A stretch of 64,000 nucleotides of DNA from Bog-366 sp963722555 (lineage in GTDB: Bacteria > Acidobacteriota > Terriglobia > UBA7540). Below the pieces are notes generated by a model, which was not told the origin of the DNA, did not search any database, and saw only the letters and a list, made by a program, of their open reading frames with translations. The stretch spans positions 62,001-126,000 of the forward strand of contig CAVRNQ010000006.1 in NCBI GenBank assembly GCA_963722555.1, given 5' to 3'. Position 1 is the first letter of the stretch; each line of letters opens with the position of its first letter. Shown here one piece after another: positions 15,738-24,808 of the stretch. The position numbers and the translations under genes were made by a program.

Positions 15738-16739
15738 TCACGGTTTCGCTGAATTCTTACTGGCGGGCTCGCTTGGCCCTGCGCCTGCCGGAGGAGTGAC
15801 CGGGGCAGCGAAGTACTGGTCGTCCATCCAAACCGTGGTCTTCTTCTTGAGGTCCTCCATCGCCGCGTCGACCTTCTGCTTTTGAAGAGTTTGCTCAATT
15901 TGGGTGGAAACGTCTTTGAGTTCAGCGGCCCCGTGTCCCGTCACCTGGAAGAAAGCCAGCGCCTGGGTGACATCCAATATCTCGGAGACTTCCCCATCTT
16001 TGAGAGCGAAGACAGCCTTCTCCATTTCCGGGCGCATGCCTCCCCGCCGCGCGCTGCGGGGTTCAGGTTCAATGATTACATCGCCGGGAGCCTTGAAATC
16101 CTCCATCACCTTTTTGACGTCGGTTCCGGCGACTACTGCTTTGCGGATTGCCTCGGCGCGGGTCTTGGCTTCCTCGGGGGGGAAACCCGGCCCGGATGTA
16201 GCGTTTGCCGCGCGTTTCCGCACCACGAACTGGCGCATCATCACCTGATCAAACTCGCTGGGGTGCCCCAAGTAATACTCGCGAACCTCTTCCGGGCTTA
16301 CCTTAGCCTGCCGGACGATCTCGTCATAAGCGGCTTGCGCCTGCAATTGCTGTTCTTGGACGGCCAGTTTGTGTTCATAAGCGGGAGTCTGGTCCAAATG
16401 GTGGCTGCGCGCTTGCTGGGAGAGCGTCACGAGCACGGCGAATTGGTCACCCAACTGCTTCCGCCCTTGGGTGGCCAGGGCACGTTGTGCCTGGGGATTC
16501 ATGTTGTCAATCAGGAAGTCGAGATCTGCTTTCGTGTACTTCTCGTCCCCGACTTTCAGCACCACCTTGTCGGGGGATTCAGGTGTCTGGGGCGCTGGCG
16601 CGGCAGGCTTGGTCACGGCGGCCGGTCCGCCTCCGGCAGGAGTTGCGGGGCCTTGAGCGTGAGCGATCCCCGCCAGGAGCGCCGAAACAAAAAGAGCGGT
16701 TAACAGTCTGGATGGACGCCGCAAGGCAGTGTGGTCCAT
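15738..16739 (-). CDS. periplasmic PpiC/SurA-like peptidyl-prolyl isomerase
   Basis: This is a predicted periplasmic foldase with an N-terminal signal peptide (about 1-28, ending AHAQ), a Pro/Ala-rich linker and a SurA_N-like helical chaperone segment (about 60-150: DKVVLKVGDEKYTKADLDFLIDN). A parvulin domain follows at about 165-290 (MMRQFVVRKRA, then KDGEVSEILDVTQALAFFQVTG). ATG 16739 is chosen because AAGGTAGG stands a few bases before it; an ATG five codons upstream is possible. The parvulin part is less conserved than in PpiC, so chaperone activity may matter more than isomerase activity. Confidence 0.85.
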   Translation of the reverse strand: MDHTALRRPSRLLTALFVSALLAGIAHAQGPATPAGGGPAAVTKPAAPAPQTPESPDKVVLKVGDEKYTKADLDFLIDNMNPQAQRALATQGRKQLGDQFAVLVTLSQQARSHHLDQTPAYEHKLAVQEQQLQAQAAYDEIVRQAKVSPEEVREYYLGHPSEFDQVMMRQFVVRKRAANATSGPGFPPEEAKTRAEAIRKAVVAGTDVKKVMEDFKAPGDVIIEPEPRSARRGGMRPEMEKAVFALKDGEVSEILDVTQALAFFQVTGHGAAELKDVSTQIEQTLQKQKVDAAMEDLKKKTTVWMDDQYFAAPVTPPAGAGPSEPASKNSAKP

Positions 16740-16848
16740 GGAACCTACCTTCATAGGTATGAATTTCAGGTCTTAAGAACCTACCCATCCTAACACAAAT
16801 CACTTCATTCGCGCCGGAATGGGTAGTGTCCTAATCTGAAAAGCTGCA

Positions 16849-18186
16849 CTATTGCGCTTTCTTGAGAGTGAAGTCGCCCGCGCGGGAGTCGGGGACGACG
16901 GTCCAGCCAGCCCCGAGCTCAAGCATCCACCCATCGCCTTTAAGCGGACGCGCGCTCGCATCAGTGGGCGCGGGCACCTGCGCACGCACAATTAAACCGT
17001 TCCGGCGAACCATGAGCAATCCATTGGAGGTGTGCAGCACTCCCCAGGCATCACTGACCTGCAGACCACCCTCGTAGAGGGTCGCCTCCTCATCAACGGC
17101 AAGCACCGCGTTGGGATTGAAAGTGTAGTTGAACTGCTCGCCGGGTGGGAGGATGAGCACCGGCCCGTCGATGAATCGCTTTCTCGCCGCGCTGACTTTT
17201 TCTTCGCGCCCACGTTCCGCCGCCGTCTCGCGTGCGATAACCTCATCGCCATCGTATGCTTGGGCGCGACGCGTGGCTTCGGCACGGTCAGGGGCCGGCA
17301 ATTTGATTTCGTAGGCATCCGCGAGCAACTGCCCCAGGTCCGATTGGGAAGTCAGTGACTGGCGCCAATTGGGGCCCCGTGCGTCCAGCAGGAAGCCGTA
17401 GGCCGGTCCGGAAGTGTAGGCGAAGGAGCGCACAAATTTCGGCGTGTCGAATGGCGCCTGTCGCAGTTTCATGTCAGCCAGCATCGCGAATTCCGCCATC
17501 GAGGCGGCGCTCGCTTTCACGCCGGTGTACTCGGCCAGCCCCTCGGTCCGTTCCAGCGCGTTCTCATTGGCGGCGGCGTCCGGGAAGAGGGAGCGGCGGA
17601 AGCTTCGGAAGCAGAGTGCATCTTCCACAGCCTGGCGCCGGGCTTGCGCGGCCTGCCACAGGGCATGCTCGAGCGCGCGCCACTCCAATTGCAGCCAGAT
17701 GCGCCCCTCCAGCATGTCCAACTGATTGGCCCCCGCACCGCTCGCCCCGACACTGAGCTGCGGTTGGATGCGATGAAAGCACTCATGCATCATCAAACGC
17801 AGGCGCGGCTGACGATCCTCGGGCAAAGGCCAGTTGACCATGGTCCAATCGAGGCCCGCCCAGTGGACCGCCGTGTTCGCCGTGCCCATTTCCGCCGGAA
17901 GCTGGCCGACATAGACGCCGTCCTGCGGGTGGAGTTTCCCTTCTCGGTCCGCTTGGTTCGCGACCACCATGTGCGTGTCGGGATCGACGAAAAACATGGG
18001 CCCGTAGAGCGGCACCTTCCACATGGCCCCCGCGTCGCGCCGCGACGCCGTCTCAGCTTCCCGGAAGTATTGCGCCGCCAACGCCGTGTCTATTGGATTC
18101 TGCTTTGCGCGCGCCAACGATGGCGCGCTGAGAGAGGTGATCACAAGGATCGACACAATCGCAATTGTTGCGTGGACTTTGCGCAT
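16849..18186 (-). CDS. secreted protein with HExxH motif, predicted zinc metallopeptidase
   Basis: The start is ATG 18186, with GGAGAC upstream and a signal peptide at about 1-27 (MRKVHATIAIVSILV...LARA). A zinc-peptidase signature LMMHECFHRIQ lies near residue 131. About 85 residues later comes ERTEGLAEYTG, which could give the third (Glu) ligand as in gluzincins. The C-terminal 110 residues are beta-rich (FNYTFNPNAVLAVD, ATLYEGGLQVSDAWGVLH). No named family comes to mind. It does not resemble M1, M4 or M48 beyond the motif. It is a single gene, divergent from uvrB. Confidence 0.75.
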   Translation of the reverse strand: MRKVHATIAIVSILVITSLSAPSLARAKQNPIDTALAAQYFREAETASRRDAGAMWKVPLYGPMFFVDPDTHMVVANQADREGKLHPQDGVYVGQLPAEMGTANTAVHWAGLDWTMVNWPLPEDRQPRLRLMMHECFHRIQPQLSVGASGAGANQLDMLEGRIWLQLEWRALEHALWQAAQARRQAVEDALCFRSFRRSLFPDAAANENALERTEGLAEYTGVKASAASMAEFAMLADMKLRQAPFDTPKFVRSFAYTSGPAYGFLLDARGPNWRQSLTSQSDLGQLLADAYEIKLPAPDRAEATRRAQAYDGDEVIARETAAERGREEKVSAARKRFIDGPVLILPPGEQFNYTFNPNAVLAVDEEATLYEGGLQVSDAWGVLHTSNGLLMVRRNGLIVRAQVPAPTDASARPLKGDGWMLELGAGWTVVPDSRAGDFTLKKAQ

Positions 18187-18571
18187 GTTGGTGGTCTCCG
18201 TATACACCCAACGTTTTGGCAGACAAGGCACTGCTCCCATTTCCACCGGGACCGATCGGGTCGCCATGAAGGGCTCCGAGCGGACCGGAACGCCTCGCGA
18301 ACTGCTCAGGCCGGGACCATCGCTGCCAGACTTTGGAAGTCAGTCGCATGATTGCATCTCCGGAGTGGAGTTTCTTGTCCTCGCCCGCCTCAAGCTTGAC
18401 CGCGAGGCTAGCACTGCGCCCAGTGGTTGTCCATGAATTTGTCGGCAGGGCCCGGCCTTTGAATCGACCACAATCGGCGTCTTAACAAAGCGGGGAATAG
18501 CCGGAGGTCAGAGCCGGGGACGTCCGGTATAATAGTCTTTTCGCTTCCAGCCGTCAGAGCGGGCAGGGGTA
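18187..18571. other. divergent promoter region before uvrB
   Basis: The region holds the upstream regions of the HExxH gene (minus) and uvrB (plus). A perfect TATAAT at 18528-18533 lies 38 bp before the uvrB start, with no good -35. No LexA box (CTGT-N8-ACAG or the GAAC-N4-GTTC type) was recognised. Confidence 0.5.
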
Positions 18572-20554
18572 ATGGACTTCAAACTCGTTTGCGATTACCA
18601 GCCGCGCGGTGACCAGGTCACGGCCATCCGCGACTTGATTCGCGGCGTAGATGACGGGAAACAGCATCAGGTGCTGCTGGGCGTGACGGGTTCCGGCAAG
18701 ACCTTCACCATGGCCAAGCTGGTGGAGGCCGTCAATCGTCCTACCTTGGTGCTGGCCCACAACAAGACCCTGGCCGCGCAGCTTTATCATGAGTTCCGCA
18801 ATTTCTTTCCTCACAACGCGGTGGAGTACTTCGTCAGCTACTATGATTATTACCAGCCGGAAGCCTACGTCCCCGCTTCCGACGTCTACATCGAGAAGGA
18901 AGCCACCATCAACGATGAGCTGGATAAGCTGCGCATGTCCGCCACGCGCTCGCTCTTTGAGCGGCGCGACTGCCTGATTGTCGCCAGCGTCTCCTGCATC
19001 TACGGCCTGGGTTCGCCGGAGGCTTATTACGGCATGTTGCTCCTGCTGGAAAAAGGCCAGAAGATTGCGCGGCAGGATATTCTCCGCCGCCTGGTCGAGA
19101 TTCAGTACGAGCGCAACGACCTGGACTTCCGCCGCGGGACCTTCCGCGTGCGCGGTGACGTGATTGAGGTTTTCCCGACCTACGAAGATATCGCCTACCG
19201 AATTGAGATGTGGGGCGATCAAATCGAATCCCTTGCGCAGATTGATCCCCTCTTCGGCCAGGTCAAGCAGTCGCTCGGCCGCTTGCCGATTTATCCGCGC
19301 ACTCATCACGTATTACCCGCCGACCGGAAAGAGGAAGCGCTCGAGCGCATCCGGAGCGAACTCGAGTGGTGGCGGGGCGAACTCGAAAAGCAGGGCAAGT
19401 TGGTGGAAGCGCAGCGCGTTCACCAGCGCACGATGTTTGACATGGAAATGATCAAGGAAATGGGGTACTGCCACGGCATCGAGAATTACTCGCGGCACCT
19501 GGCAGGCCGGCTGCCGGGTGAGCCCCCGCCGACTCTGCTTGACTACCTGCCGCAGGACGCGGTGATGTTTATTGATGAAAGCCACCAGACGGTTCCCCAG
19601 TTGCGGGGCATGTACCAGGGGGACCGCTCGCGCAAGCAAACCCTGGTGGATTACGGCTTTCGCTTACCATCCGCCCTCGACAATCGCCCGCTTTCCTTCG
19701 AGGAGTTCGAACACCGGGTTGGCCAGTTGCTCTATGTCTCCGCCACCCCGGGGCCGTATGAGCTGACCAAATCCGGCGGAGAAGTGGTTGAGCAGATCAT
19801 CCGCCCCACGGGGTTGATCGATCCGGAAGTGGAAGTCCGGTCAACGCGCAACCAGATTGACGACCTGTTGGGCGAGATCCGCCAGCGCGCCACGGTGAAC
19901 GAGCGCGTTCTGGTGACCACCCTCACCAAGCGCATGGCCGAGGACCTGGCTGAGTATTACGCGGAAGTGGGCGTGCGCTGCCGCTACCTCCATTCCGAGA
20001 TTGAGACTCTCGAGCGCGTCAAAATCCTGCGGGACTTGAGGCGCGGGGAGTTTGACGTGCTGATCGGTATCAACCTGCTGCGCGAGGGTCTGGACTTGCC
20101 GGAAGTTTCGCTGGTGGCCATCCTCGACGCCGATAAGGAGGGCTATCTGCGCTCGGCCGGTGCGCTGATTCAGACGATGGGACGTGCGGCGCGCCACCTG
20201 CATGGCAAAGCAATCCTTTACGCTGACAAACACACGGAGTCGATGCAACAGGCCATCGGCGAAACTAATCGCCGCCGTGCCAAGCAAGTCCAGTACAACC
20301 GGGAAAATGGCATCACGCCGGAGACCATCATCAAACCCGTGGACATGGCCCTGGCCTCGATCGTCGAGGCCGATTATGTGACGGTGTCGGTTGAAACGGC
20401 TGACGATGAAGCCGTAACGGGCGATCAACTGCGAGACCTGATCCAAAACCTCGAAACCCAGATGCGCGAGGCGGCGAAACAATTTGAGTTCGAGAAGGCA
20501 GCCCAGTTGCGTGACCGGGTTAAGGGACTGAAGGAAAAAGCCGCGGGGCCGTAG
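18572..20554 (+). CDS. uvrB: excinuclease ABC subunit B
   Basis: This is the damage-verification helicase of nucleotide excision repair, which takes damaged DNA from UvrA and positions UvrC. The 660-residue protein is complete: Walker A GVTGSGKTFT near 40-49, the beta-hairpin region YYDYYQPEAYVP used to probe the strand, FIDESHQTVPQ, the helicase motifs INLLREGLDLPEVSLVAI and QTMGRAARH, and a C-terminal UVR motif (LIQNLETQMREAAKQFEFEKAAQLRD) for UvrC contact. GCAGGGG lies 4 nt before ATG 18572. A palindromic repeat begins at the base after the stop codon. Confidence 0.98.
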   Translation: MDFKLVCDYQPRGDQVTAIRDLIRGVDDGKQHQVLLGVTGSGKTFTMAKLVEAVNRPTLVLAHNKTLAAQLYHEFRNFFPHNAVEYFVSYYDYYQPEAYVPASDVYIEKEATINDELDKLRMSATRSLFERRDCLIVASVSCIYGLGSPEAYYGMLLLLEKGQKIARQDILRRLVEIQYERNDLDFRRGTFRVRGDVIEVFPTYEDIAYRIEMWGDQIESLAQIDPLFGQVKQSLGRLPIYPRTHHVLPADRKEEALERIRSELEWWRGELEKQGKLVEAQRVHQRTMFDMEMIKEMGYCHGIENYSRHLAGRLPGEPPPTLLDYLPQDAVMFIDESHQTVPQLRGMYQGDRSRKQTLVDYGFRLPSALDNRPLSFEEFEHRVGQLLYVSATPGPYELTKSGGEVVEQIIRPTGLIDPEVEVRSTRNQIDDLLGEIRQRATVNERVLVTTLTKRMAEDLAEYYAEVGVRCRYLHSEIETLERVKILRDLRRGEFDVLIGINLLREGLDLPEVSLVAILDADKEGYLRSAGALIQTMGRAARHLHGKAILYADKHTESMQQAIGETNRRRAKQVQYNRENGITPETIIKPVDMALASIVEADYVTVSVETADDEAVTGDQLRDLIQNLETQMREAAKQFEFEKAAQLRDRVKGLKEKAAGP

Positions 20555-20710
20555 AGGCTGCGGAAAAACCCCTCACACTGTCATCCTGAGGAGGCGAAGC
20601 CGGTCCTGAGTGAAACGAAGGAAGGACCTCTGCATTTGCTTGAAAATTCAAATACAGGGGTCCTTCGCTTCGCTCAGGATGACAGCATCAGAGCGTTTTT
20701 CCGCAGCCTG
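20555..20710. repeat. palindromic MITE-like element, AGGCTGCGGAAAAAC family, copy 1
   Basis: The ends AGGCTGCGGAAAAAC (20555-20569) and GTTTTTCCGCAGCCT (20695-20709) are 15-bp perfect inverted repeats. Inside is a second inverted pair TGTCATCCTGAG/CTCAGGATGACA and GGACCTCTG..TTTG/CAAA..GGGGTCC. It starts right after the uvrB stop and might work as its terminator. Copies occur at 34022-34201 and, partly, 46107-46264. Confidence 0.85.
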
Positions 20711-20813
20711 CTTAGCTGAGAGTAGCACAGGCCGTGGGCGGCCACGAGGGCCGCCCCTACTACAACTGTTGATATAGATTTTCGATCCTGAATCCTGGTT
20801 CTTGAGGTCCAAA

Positions 20814-21689
20814 ATGCGCAGGCTCAATTCGTCTTCGAGGGTTGCCATTATCGGGCCGGGGCGGCTCGGTCAAGCCCTGGGCCGGCTCCTTGCGGCATCC
20901 CGTGTGCCCATCGCCTGGATCGCGGCGCGCGACCTCGCTGCGGCACGCCTGGCAACACGCTTCATCGGGCGAGGAGAACCGCTCGGGTTGTCTGACCCCG
21001 AGTTGACGAATGCTTCGATCTTCCTGCTCACCACCACCGACTCGGCCTTGGCGGAGGTCGCCCGGGAACTCGCAGAACAAGGAAGTGGCAAGAGCCCGTG
21101 GCGGGGCAAGGTTGTGCTCCACACCTGCGGCTCGTTGCCGAGCACGGTGCTTCGTCCGCTCAAACTGCGCGGCGCAGCCATCGGCTCACTGCATCCTTAT
21201 CAGACCGTTCCCAGTCCGCAGGCGGGTGTGCGCAATCTTCGCGGCTGTTTTTGGGGAATCGAGGGCGATCGCCGGGCGCAGCAGGTTGCCAGGCGGTGGG
21301 TGAAATTGTTCGAGGGCGTCGCATTCCCGATTCGCCCCAAAGGCAAAACGCTCTATCACCTCTCGGCGTTTCTGGTGTCTCCAACCCTGGTCACGCTGAT
21401 GGAGCAATCCACGCGCTTGCTGAAGAAGGCAGGGGTCCCGGTCGGAATCGCGCGCCCCATGCTCCGGCAGTTTGTGGTGGAGACGGCCAAGAACTTCTCG
21501 GAACTGGGAGCGCTCCGGGCGCTCACGGGCCCAGCGGTGCGCGGTGACTGGGCAACCATTGGGCGCCATTTGGCCGTACTGAGGCGCAGCGCGCCGGATT
21601 TTGTGCCGGTCTATCAGGCTCTCCTCCAGGCGATGTTACGGCTGGCAGGGCAGAAGGCCCCCCGGCGGCGGGGGGAGGGGACGCGATGA
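20814..21689 (+). CDS. Rossmann-like DUF2520 protein (predicted oxidoreductase)
   Basis: The N-terminal NAD(P)-binding fold shows VAIIGPGRLGQALGRLL at about residues 10-26, and the family's LHTCGSLPSTVL and GSLHPYQTV segments are at about 100-135. The C-terminal all-helical domain (about 150-285) is the DUF2520 part, similar to ketopantoate-reductase and pyrroline-carboxylate-reductase dimerisation domains. The substrate is unknown. ATG 20814 follows GAGGTCC by 3-4 nt; a TTG four codons earlier overlaps that site. Its stop overlaps the comEA start (ATGA), so the two are cotranscribed. Confidence 0.87.
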   Translation: MRRLNSSSRVAIIGPGRLGQALGRLLAASRVPIAWIAARDLAAARLATRFIGRGEPLGLSDPELTNASIFLLTTTDSALAEVARELAEQGSGKSPWRGKVVLHTCGSLPSTVLRPLKLRGAAIGSLHPYQTVPSPQAGVRNLRGCFWGIEGDRRAQQVARRWVKLFEGVAFPIRPKGKTLYHLSAFLVSPTLVTLMEQSTRLLKKAGVPVGIARPMLRQFVVETAKNFSELGALRALTGPAVRGDWATIGRHLAVLRRSAPDFVPVYQALLQAMLRLAGQKAPRRRGEGTR

Positions 21690-22003
21690 GCGGGATTCAG
21701 GCAGCCATCATTTTGTTCTCGCTAATCATTGCACCCACGGCCCTGGCCGCCCGCGCCAACTCGCCGCAGAAGGCGCGTACGCACCCGGTGGCGAGAGTCG
21801 TGGACATCAACCAAGCTCCAGCCGAGGATCTTGAAAAACTACCTGGCATCGGACCCAAGCTGGCCCAGCAAATCATTGCCTACCGCACCAAGCACGGCCC
21901 GTTTCACCGCATCGAAGACCTGCTCATCATCAAAGGGATTGGGAGTAAGAAGTGGCAAGCGCTGCGACCCTGCGTGTGCGTTGGCTGCGGGGCGGCGAAA
22001 TGA
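21686..22003 (+). CDS. comEA: ComEA-like helix-hairpin-helix DNA-binding protein
   Basis: This 105-residue protein has an N-terminal hydrophobic segment (about 4-22: signal peptide or anchor) and two helix-hairpin-helix motifs: VDINQAPAEDLEKLPGIGPKLAQQIIAYR and IEDLLIIKGIGSKKWQALRP. ComEA binds incoming double-stranded DNA in the periplasm during natural transformation; many stand-alone members have no proven role. The tail has CVCVGCG, three closely spaced cysteines, which is unusual for the family. The start overlaps the DUF2520 stop by 4 nt. Confidence 0.85.
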   Translation: MSGIQAAIILFSLIIAPTALAARANSPQKARTHPVARVVDINQAPAEDLEKLPGIGPKLAQQIIAYRTKHGPFHRIEDLLIIKGIGSKKWQALRPCVCVGCGAAK

Positions 22004-22131
22004 AGGTGGGGGGGGTGAGAAGGGCAGTCGAAGGAGTTCAAGAAGCTGAAGAATCCGAATAAGTCGAAGGTCGAGGCTTTGACTTTCGACTCTCAATCTG
22101 CAACCTGCCGCTTGTAACCCATTCCCGCTTC

Positions 22132-23136
22132 TTAGGCGGCGGGGAGGAAATGGTGGATTGTCCAGAAGCACAAGTAGGAGACGGTGCCAGAGACAGGGAT
22201 GGTAAACAACCAGGCCCACATGATGCTGCGTGCCACCCCCCAGTGGACAGCGCTGAAGCGCTGGATGCTGCCCACGCCCATGATTCCGCCCGCAATCGTG
22301 TGCGTGGTGGAGACGGGGATTCCCGCCAGGGCGGTGCCCAGCAGGCTGATGGCGGCTGCGGTTTCCGCGCAGAAGCCGCCCACGGGTTTGAGCCGGGTGA
22401 TCTTCATGCCCATGGTTTTCACAATGCGCCAGCCCCCCGCCAGCGTTCCCAGCGCAATCGCTGCGTGCGCCATCAGCACCACATAGAAGGGAATGTAGAA
22501 TTTCTGCAAGATTCCGGCAGAGAAGAGAGTGCCCGCGATGATGCCCATGGTCTTTTGCGCGTCGTTCGTCCCGTGGCCAAAACTGTAGGCGGCAGCCGAA
22601 ATCAGTTGCAGCTTACGGAAATACTTGTCCACGCGCTGGGGCGGCCAGTGGCGAAAGATCCAGTACACGGCGAGCATGAGCAAACCGCCCAAGACAAACC
22701 CGATGGCTGGAGAAACGATGATAAACACCAGGGTTTTAGCCCATCCCTCCAGCAGGATGACTCCCCACCCCGCTTTGGCGATAGCAGCTCCCGCATATCC
22801 CCCGATCAAGGCGTGGGACGAACTGATGGGGAGACCGTAATACCACGTGAGGATGTCCCAGAAAATCGCGCCCATGAGGCCGGCCAGGATCACGTAGAGG
22901 TTGACCGCTTCCAGCCGGATCATCCCGCGGCCCATGGTCTTGGCCACGGCGGTTCCGAAGGTGAAGGCGGCAACAAAATTGAAGAAGGCCGCCCAAATGA
23001 CGGCGACGCGCGGGGAAAGCACACGCGTGGATACCACCGTGGCAATGGAATTCGCGGCATCGTGAAACCCATTGAGAAAATCGAAGCCAAGTGCGACAAC
23101 CACGATGAGGAGTGCAAAAGTTAATGTGGAGGTCAT
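22132..23136 (-). CDS. pit: PiT-family inorganic phosphate transporter
   Basis: This 334-residue membrane protein of the PiT family is a low-affinity phosphate:H+ (or metal-phosphate) symporter. The two family signatures are present as inverted repeats: GFDFLNGFHDAANSIATVVSTR near the N-terminus and AAYSFGHGTNDAQKTMGIIAG in the second half. GIPVSTTHTIAGGIMGVG follows. About ten membrane segments are visible. It lies 101 bp after a DUF47 gene on the same strand, a common pair in which the PhoU-like DUF47 protein regulates the transporter. Confidence 0.95.
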   Translation of the reverse strand: MTSTLTFALLIVVVALGFDFLNGFHDAANSIATVVSTRVLSPRVAVIWAAFFNFVAAFTFGTAVAKTMGRGMIRLEAVNLYVILAGLMGAIFWDILTWYYGLPISSSHALIGGYAGAAIAKAGWGVILLEGWAKTLVFIIVSPAIGFVLGGLLMLAVYWIFRHWPPQRVDKYFRKLQLISAAAYSFGHGTNDAQKTMGIIAGTLFSAGILQKFYIPFYVVLMAHAAIALGTLAGGWRIVKTMGMKITRLKPVGGFCAETAAAISLLGTALAGIPVSTTHTIAGGIMGVGSIQRFSAVHWGVARSIMWAWLFTIPVSGTVSYLCFWTIHHFLPAA

Positions 23137-23237
23137 CTTATCTGCGCCTTACTGGGGAGAACCGTGGGAAGCTGGGTCTTTGGCCACGCCCACACGTCCA
23201 CGCACCCGGGGGTCCCGAGGGGGAGGCAGGGATGCCG

Positions 23238-23849
23238 TCAGGCCGCCTTCAGGACCACGGATTCAAGAACGTCCGCCACGTCTTCACACCGGTCGGTGGT
23301 GGCTTCCAAGACCTCGTAGATTTCCTTCCACTTGATCACTTCGATGGGGTCCATGGAATTCTCAAAGAGGCGGGCGACGCATTCGCCTTTGATGCGGTCA
23401 GCTTCCTCTTCGAGCAGGGTGAGCTGCTCGCAGTACTCCAGCATGTTCTGGGGGTGGTTCAGTTGCGCCACAGCTTTCACAATGATCTCGGTTCCGTGCA
23501 GAATCACCTTGGAAAGCTGCTGCCCCCCAGCCGTCATTTTCTTGACCTTGTACGTGATCATGCGGCTGGCGGCCGCGTCAACCAGGTCGAGCACGTCATC
23601 CAGCGCCGAACTCAGGGCATGGATGTCTTCCCGGTCGAACGGCGTGATAAAGGTTCGATTGAGCTTCATCATCAAGGCGTGCGTGATTTGATCGCCCTTG
23701 TGTTCCACGAACTTGATTTCTGAAACTTGCTTTTCGACTTCCTGGAAGTCGTCAAACAGGGCGACCAGCATTTTCGCGGCCTTAAGGATGTTCTCAGCTT
23801 GTTCGCGAAAGAGGTCGTAGAATTTCTCGTCGCGAGGTATCAGTTGCAC
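23238..23849 (-). CDS. DUF47 family PhoU-like phosphate transport regulator
   Basis: This 203-residue, all-helical protein is related to PhoU. It shows the helix starting MQLIPRDEKFYDLFREQAENILKAA, FVEHKGDQITHALMMKLN and TFITPFDREDIHALSSALDDVLDLVDAAA, the latter being the family hallmark with Asp/Glu metal ligands. The start is a GTG at 23849 with GAGG 8 nt ahead. It precedes the PiT gene, so it very likely modulates phosphate uptake as in other DUF47-PiT pairs. Confidence 0.93.
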   Translation of the reverse strand: MQLIPRDEKFYDLFREQAENILKAAKMLVALFDDFQEVEKQVSEIKFVEHKGDQITHALMMKLNRTFITPFDREDIHALSSALDDVLDLVDAAASRMITYKVKKMTAGGQQLSKVILHGTEIIVKAVAQLNHPQNMLEYCEQLTLLEEEADRIKGECVARLFENSMDPIEVIKWKEIYEVLEATTDRCEDVADVLESVVLKAA

Positions 23850-24124
23850 GGTGTATCCTCAAAAGGATGTTGGAGCAGGCTATTCTTATCGAAATGTCCC
23901 CGAAACGCAAGCTGGTAACTTGCCTGTCTGTAACTATAAGGAAACAAGCCGGTTCGGCCATTACCCTAGAGCCCTTTCGCGCCTTGGGCGCCTGCGGAGC
24001 TTACCACCCGTTCAACAAGGCATGGAGACGCCAGTGGATGTTTAACTACGTCGCCCGGGAAGTAAGCAGTAGGCAGAAGGCAGCAGGCAGCGAGGCCAAG
24101 GGCGAGGACTAATACTGCGCAGAG

Positions 24125-24256
24125 CCGACCCTCGCCCACTTGGGGAGAGGATACTGACAACTGGGAACTGAAGACTTACAGCCCTCGCCCCTTTGGGGGA
24201 GAGGGTGGCCCGCCGCCGGCGTTTTCATCAGCCGGGGCGGGACGGGTGAGGGGGTC
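24125..24256. repeat. CCCTCGCCC/GGGAGAGGG palindromic element
   Basis: Hairpin-forming CCCTCGCCC...GGGGGAGAGGGT sequence ends in GGGTGAGGGGGTC, related to the elements at 5262 and 24731. It sits just downstream of the DUF559 gene. Confidence 0.55.
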
Positions 24257-24283
24257 AAACGCTCGCGCAAGCTTCCTTGCAGC

Positions 24284-24721
24284 TCACGGCTTATCTGCAG
24301 AGGCATCCGGCAGCGACCACGCGATGTTCAGCACTCTCTCCACGAACAACTCGGGCGCGTCGAGAACCATCCCGTTCGGAAATCGCGCCACGGTGTATCC
24401 CATGTTCTTAAGTTGTGCGTCCCGGCACCCGTCCCGCCTGGTCTGGCTCGGCTGCCCGTGCACACTGCCGTCCAATTCGACGATCAGGCGCCGCTGCGGG
24501 CAGCAGAAATCAACGATATACAGGCCCACAGCGTGCTGGCGCCGAAACGTGAAGCCTTTGAATCGGAGAGTCCGCAATAAGCGCCACGCGGCTTGTTCAG
24601 ATTCGGTTTCCTTTTTGCGGAGGTCGTGCGCCCTGGCAATCTGCACTGCGCCCCGCGCAAGCGAGCGGCGCTTGCGGCGCGGCCGTTCGGGGTTAGTCGT
24701 ACCTTTTGTTTCCTCCGTCTT
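24284..24721 (-). CDS. DUF559 (Vsr-like endonuclease fold) protein
   Basis: This small protein has the DUF559 core: DLRKKETESEQAAWRLLRTLRFKGFTFRRQHAVGLYIVDFCCPQ and LIVELDGSVHGQ. The Asp of VDF and the Glu of VELDG match the PD-(D/E)xK-like active site of Vsr-type nucleases, so it may be a nuclease; a real substrate is not known for the family. The longer open frame up to 24862 runs through a palindromic repeat (24731-24808), so GTG 24721, just outside the repeat, is preferred. A basic stretch RPRRKRRS near the start could bind nucleic acid. It is flanked by repeats on both sides. Confidence 0.8.
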   Translation of the reverse strand, partial: KTEETKGTTNPERPRRKRRSLARGAVQIARAHDLRKKETESEQAAWRLLRTLRFKGFTFRRQHAVGLYIVDFCCPQRRLIVELDGSVHGQPSQTRRDGCRDAQLKNMGYTVARFPNGMVLDAPELFVERVLNIAWSLPDASADKP

Positions 24722-24730
24722 CACGGCCTC

Positions 24731-24808
24731 GACCCCCTCACCCGGCCCGCCCCGGCTGGAGAAAGCGCCGGTTGCGGTCCACCCTCTCCCCCAAGGGGGC
24801 GAGGGCTG
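24731..24808. repeat. CCCTCACCC...GAGGGC palindromic element
   Basis: It contains ACCCCCTCACCCGG and the hairpin CCCTCTCCCCCAAGGGGGCGAGGG, as in the element at 48868. A partial second copy (CCCTCTCCCCCAAGGGGGCGAGAG) lies at about 24931-24955. Confidence 0.6.

Noticed and set aside
18490..18571. LexA-controlled uvrB promoter
   Set aside because: A TATAAT is present but no SOS-box-like palindrome could be identified.
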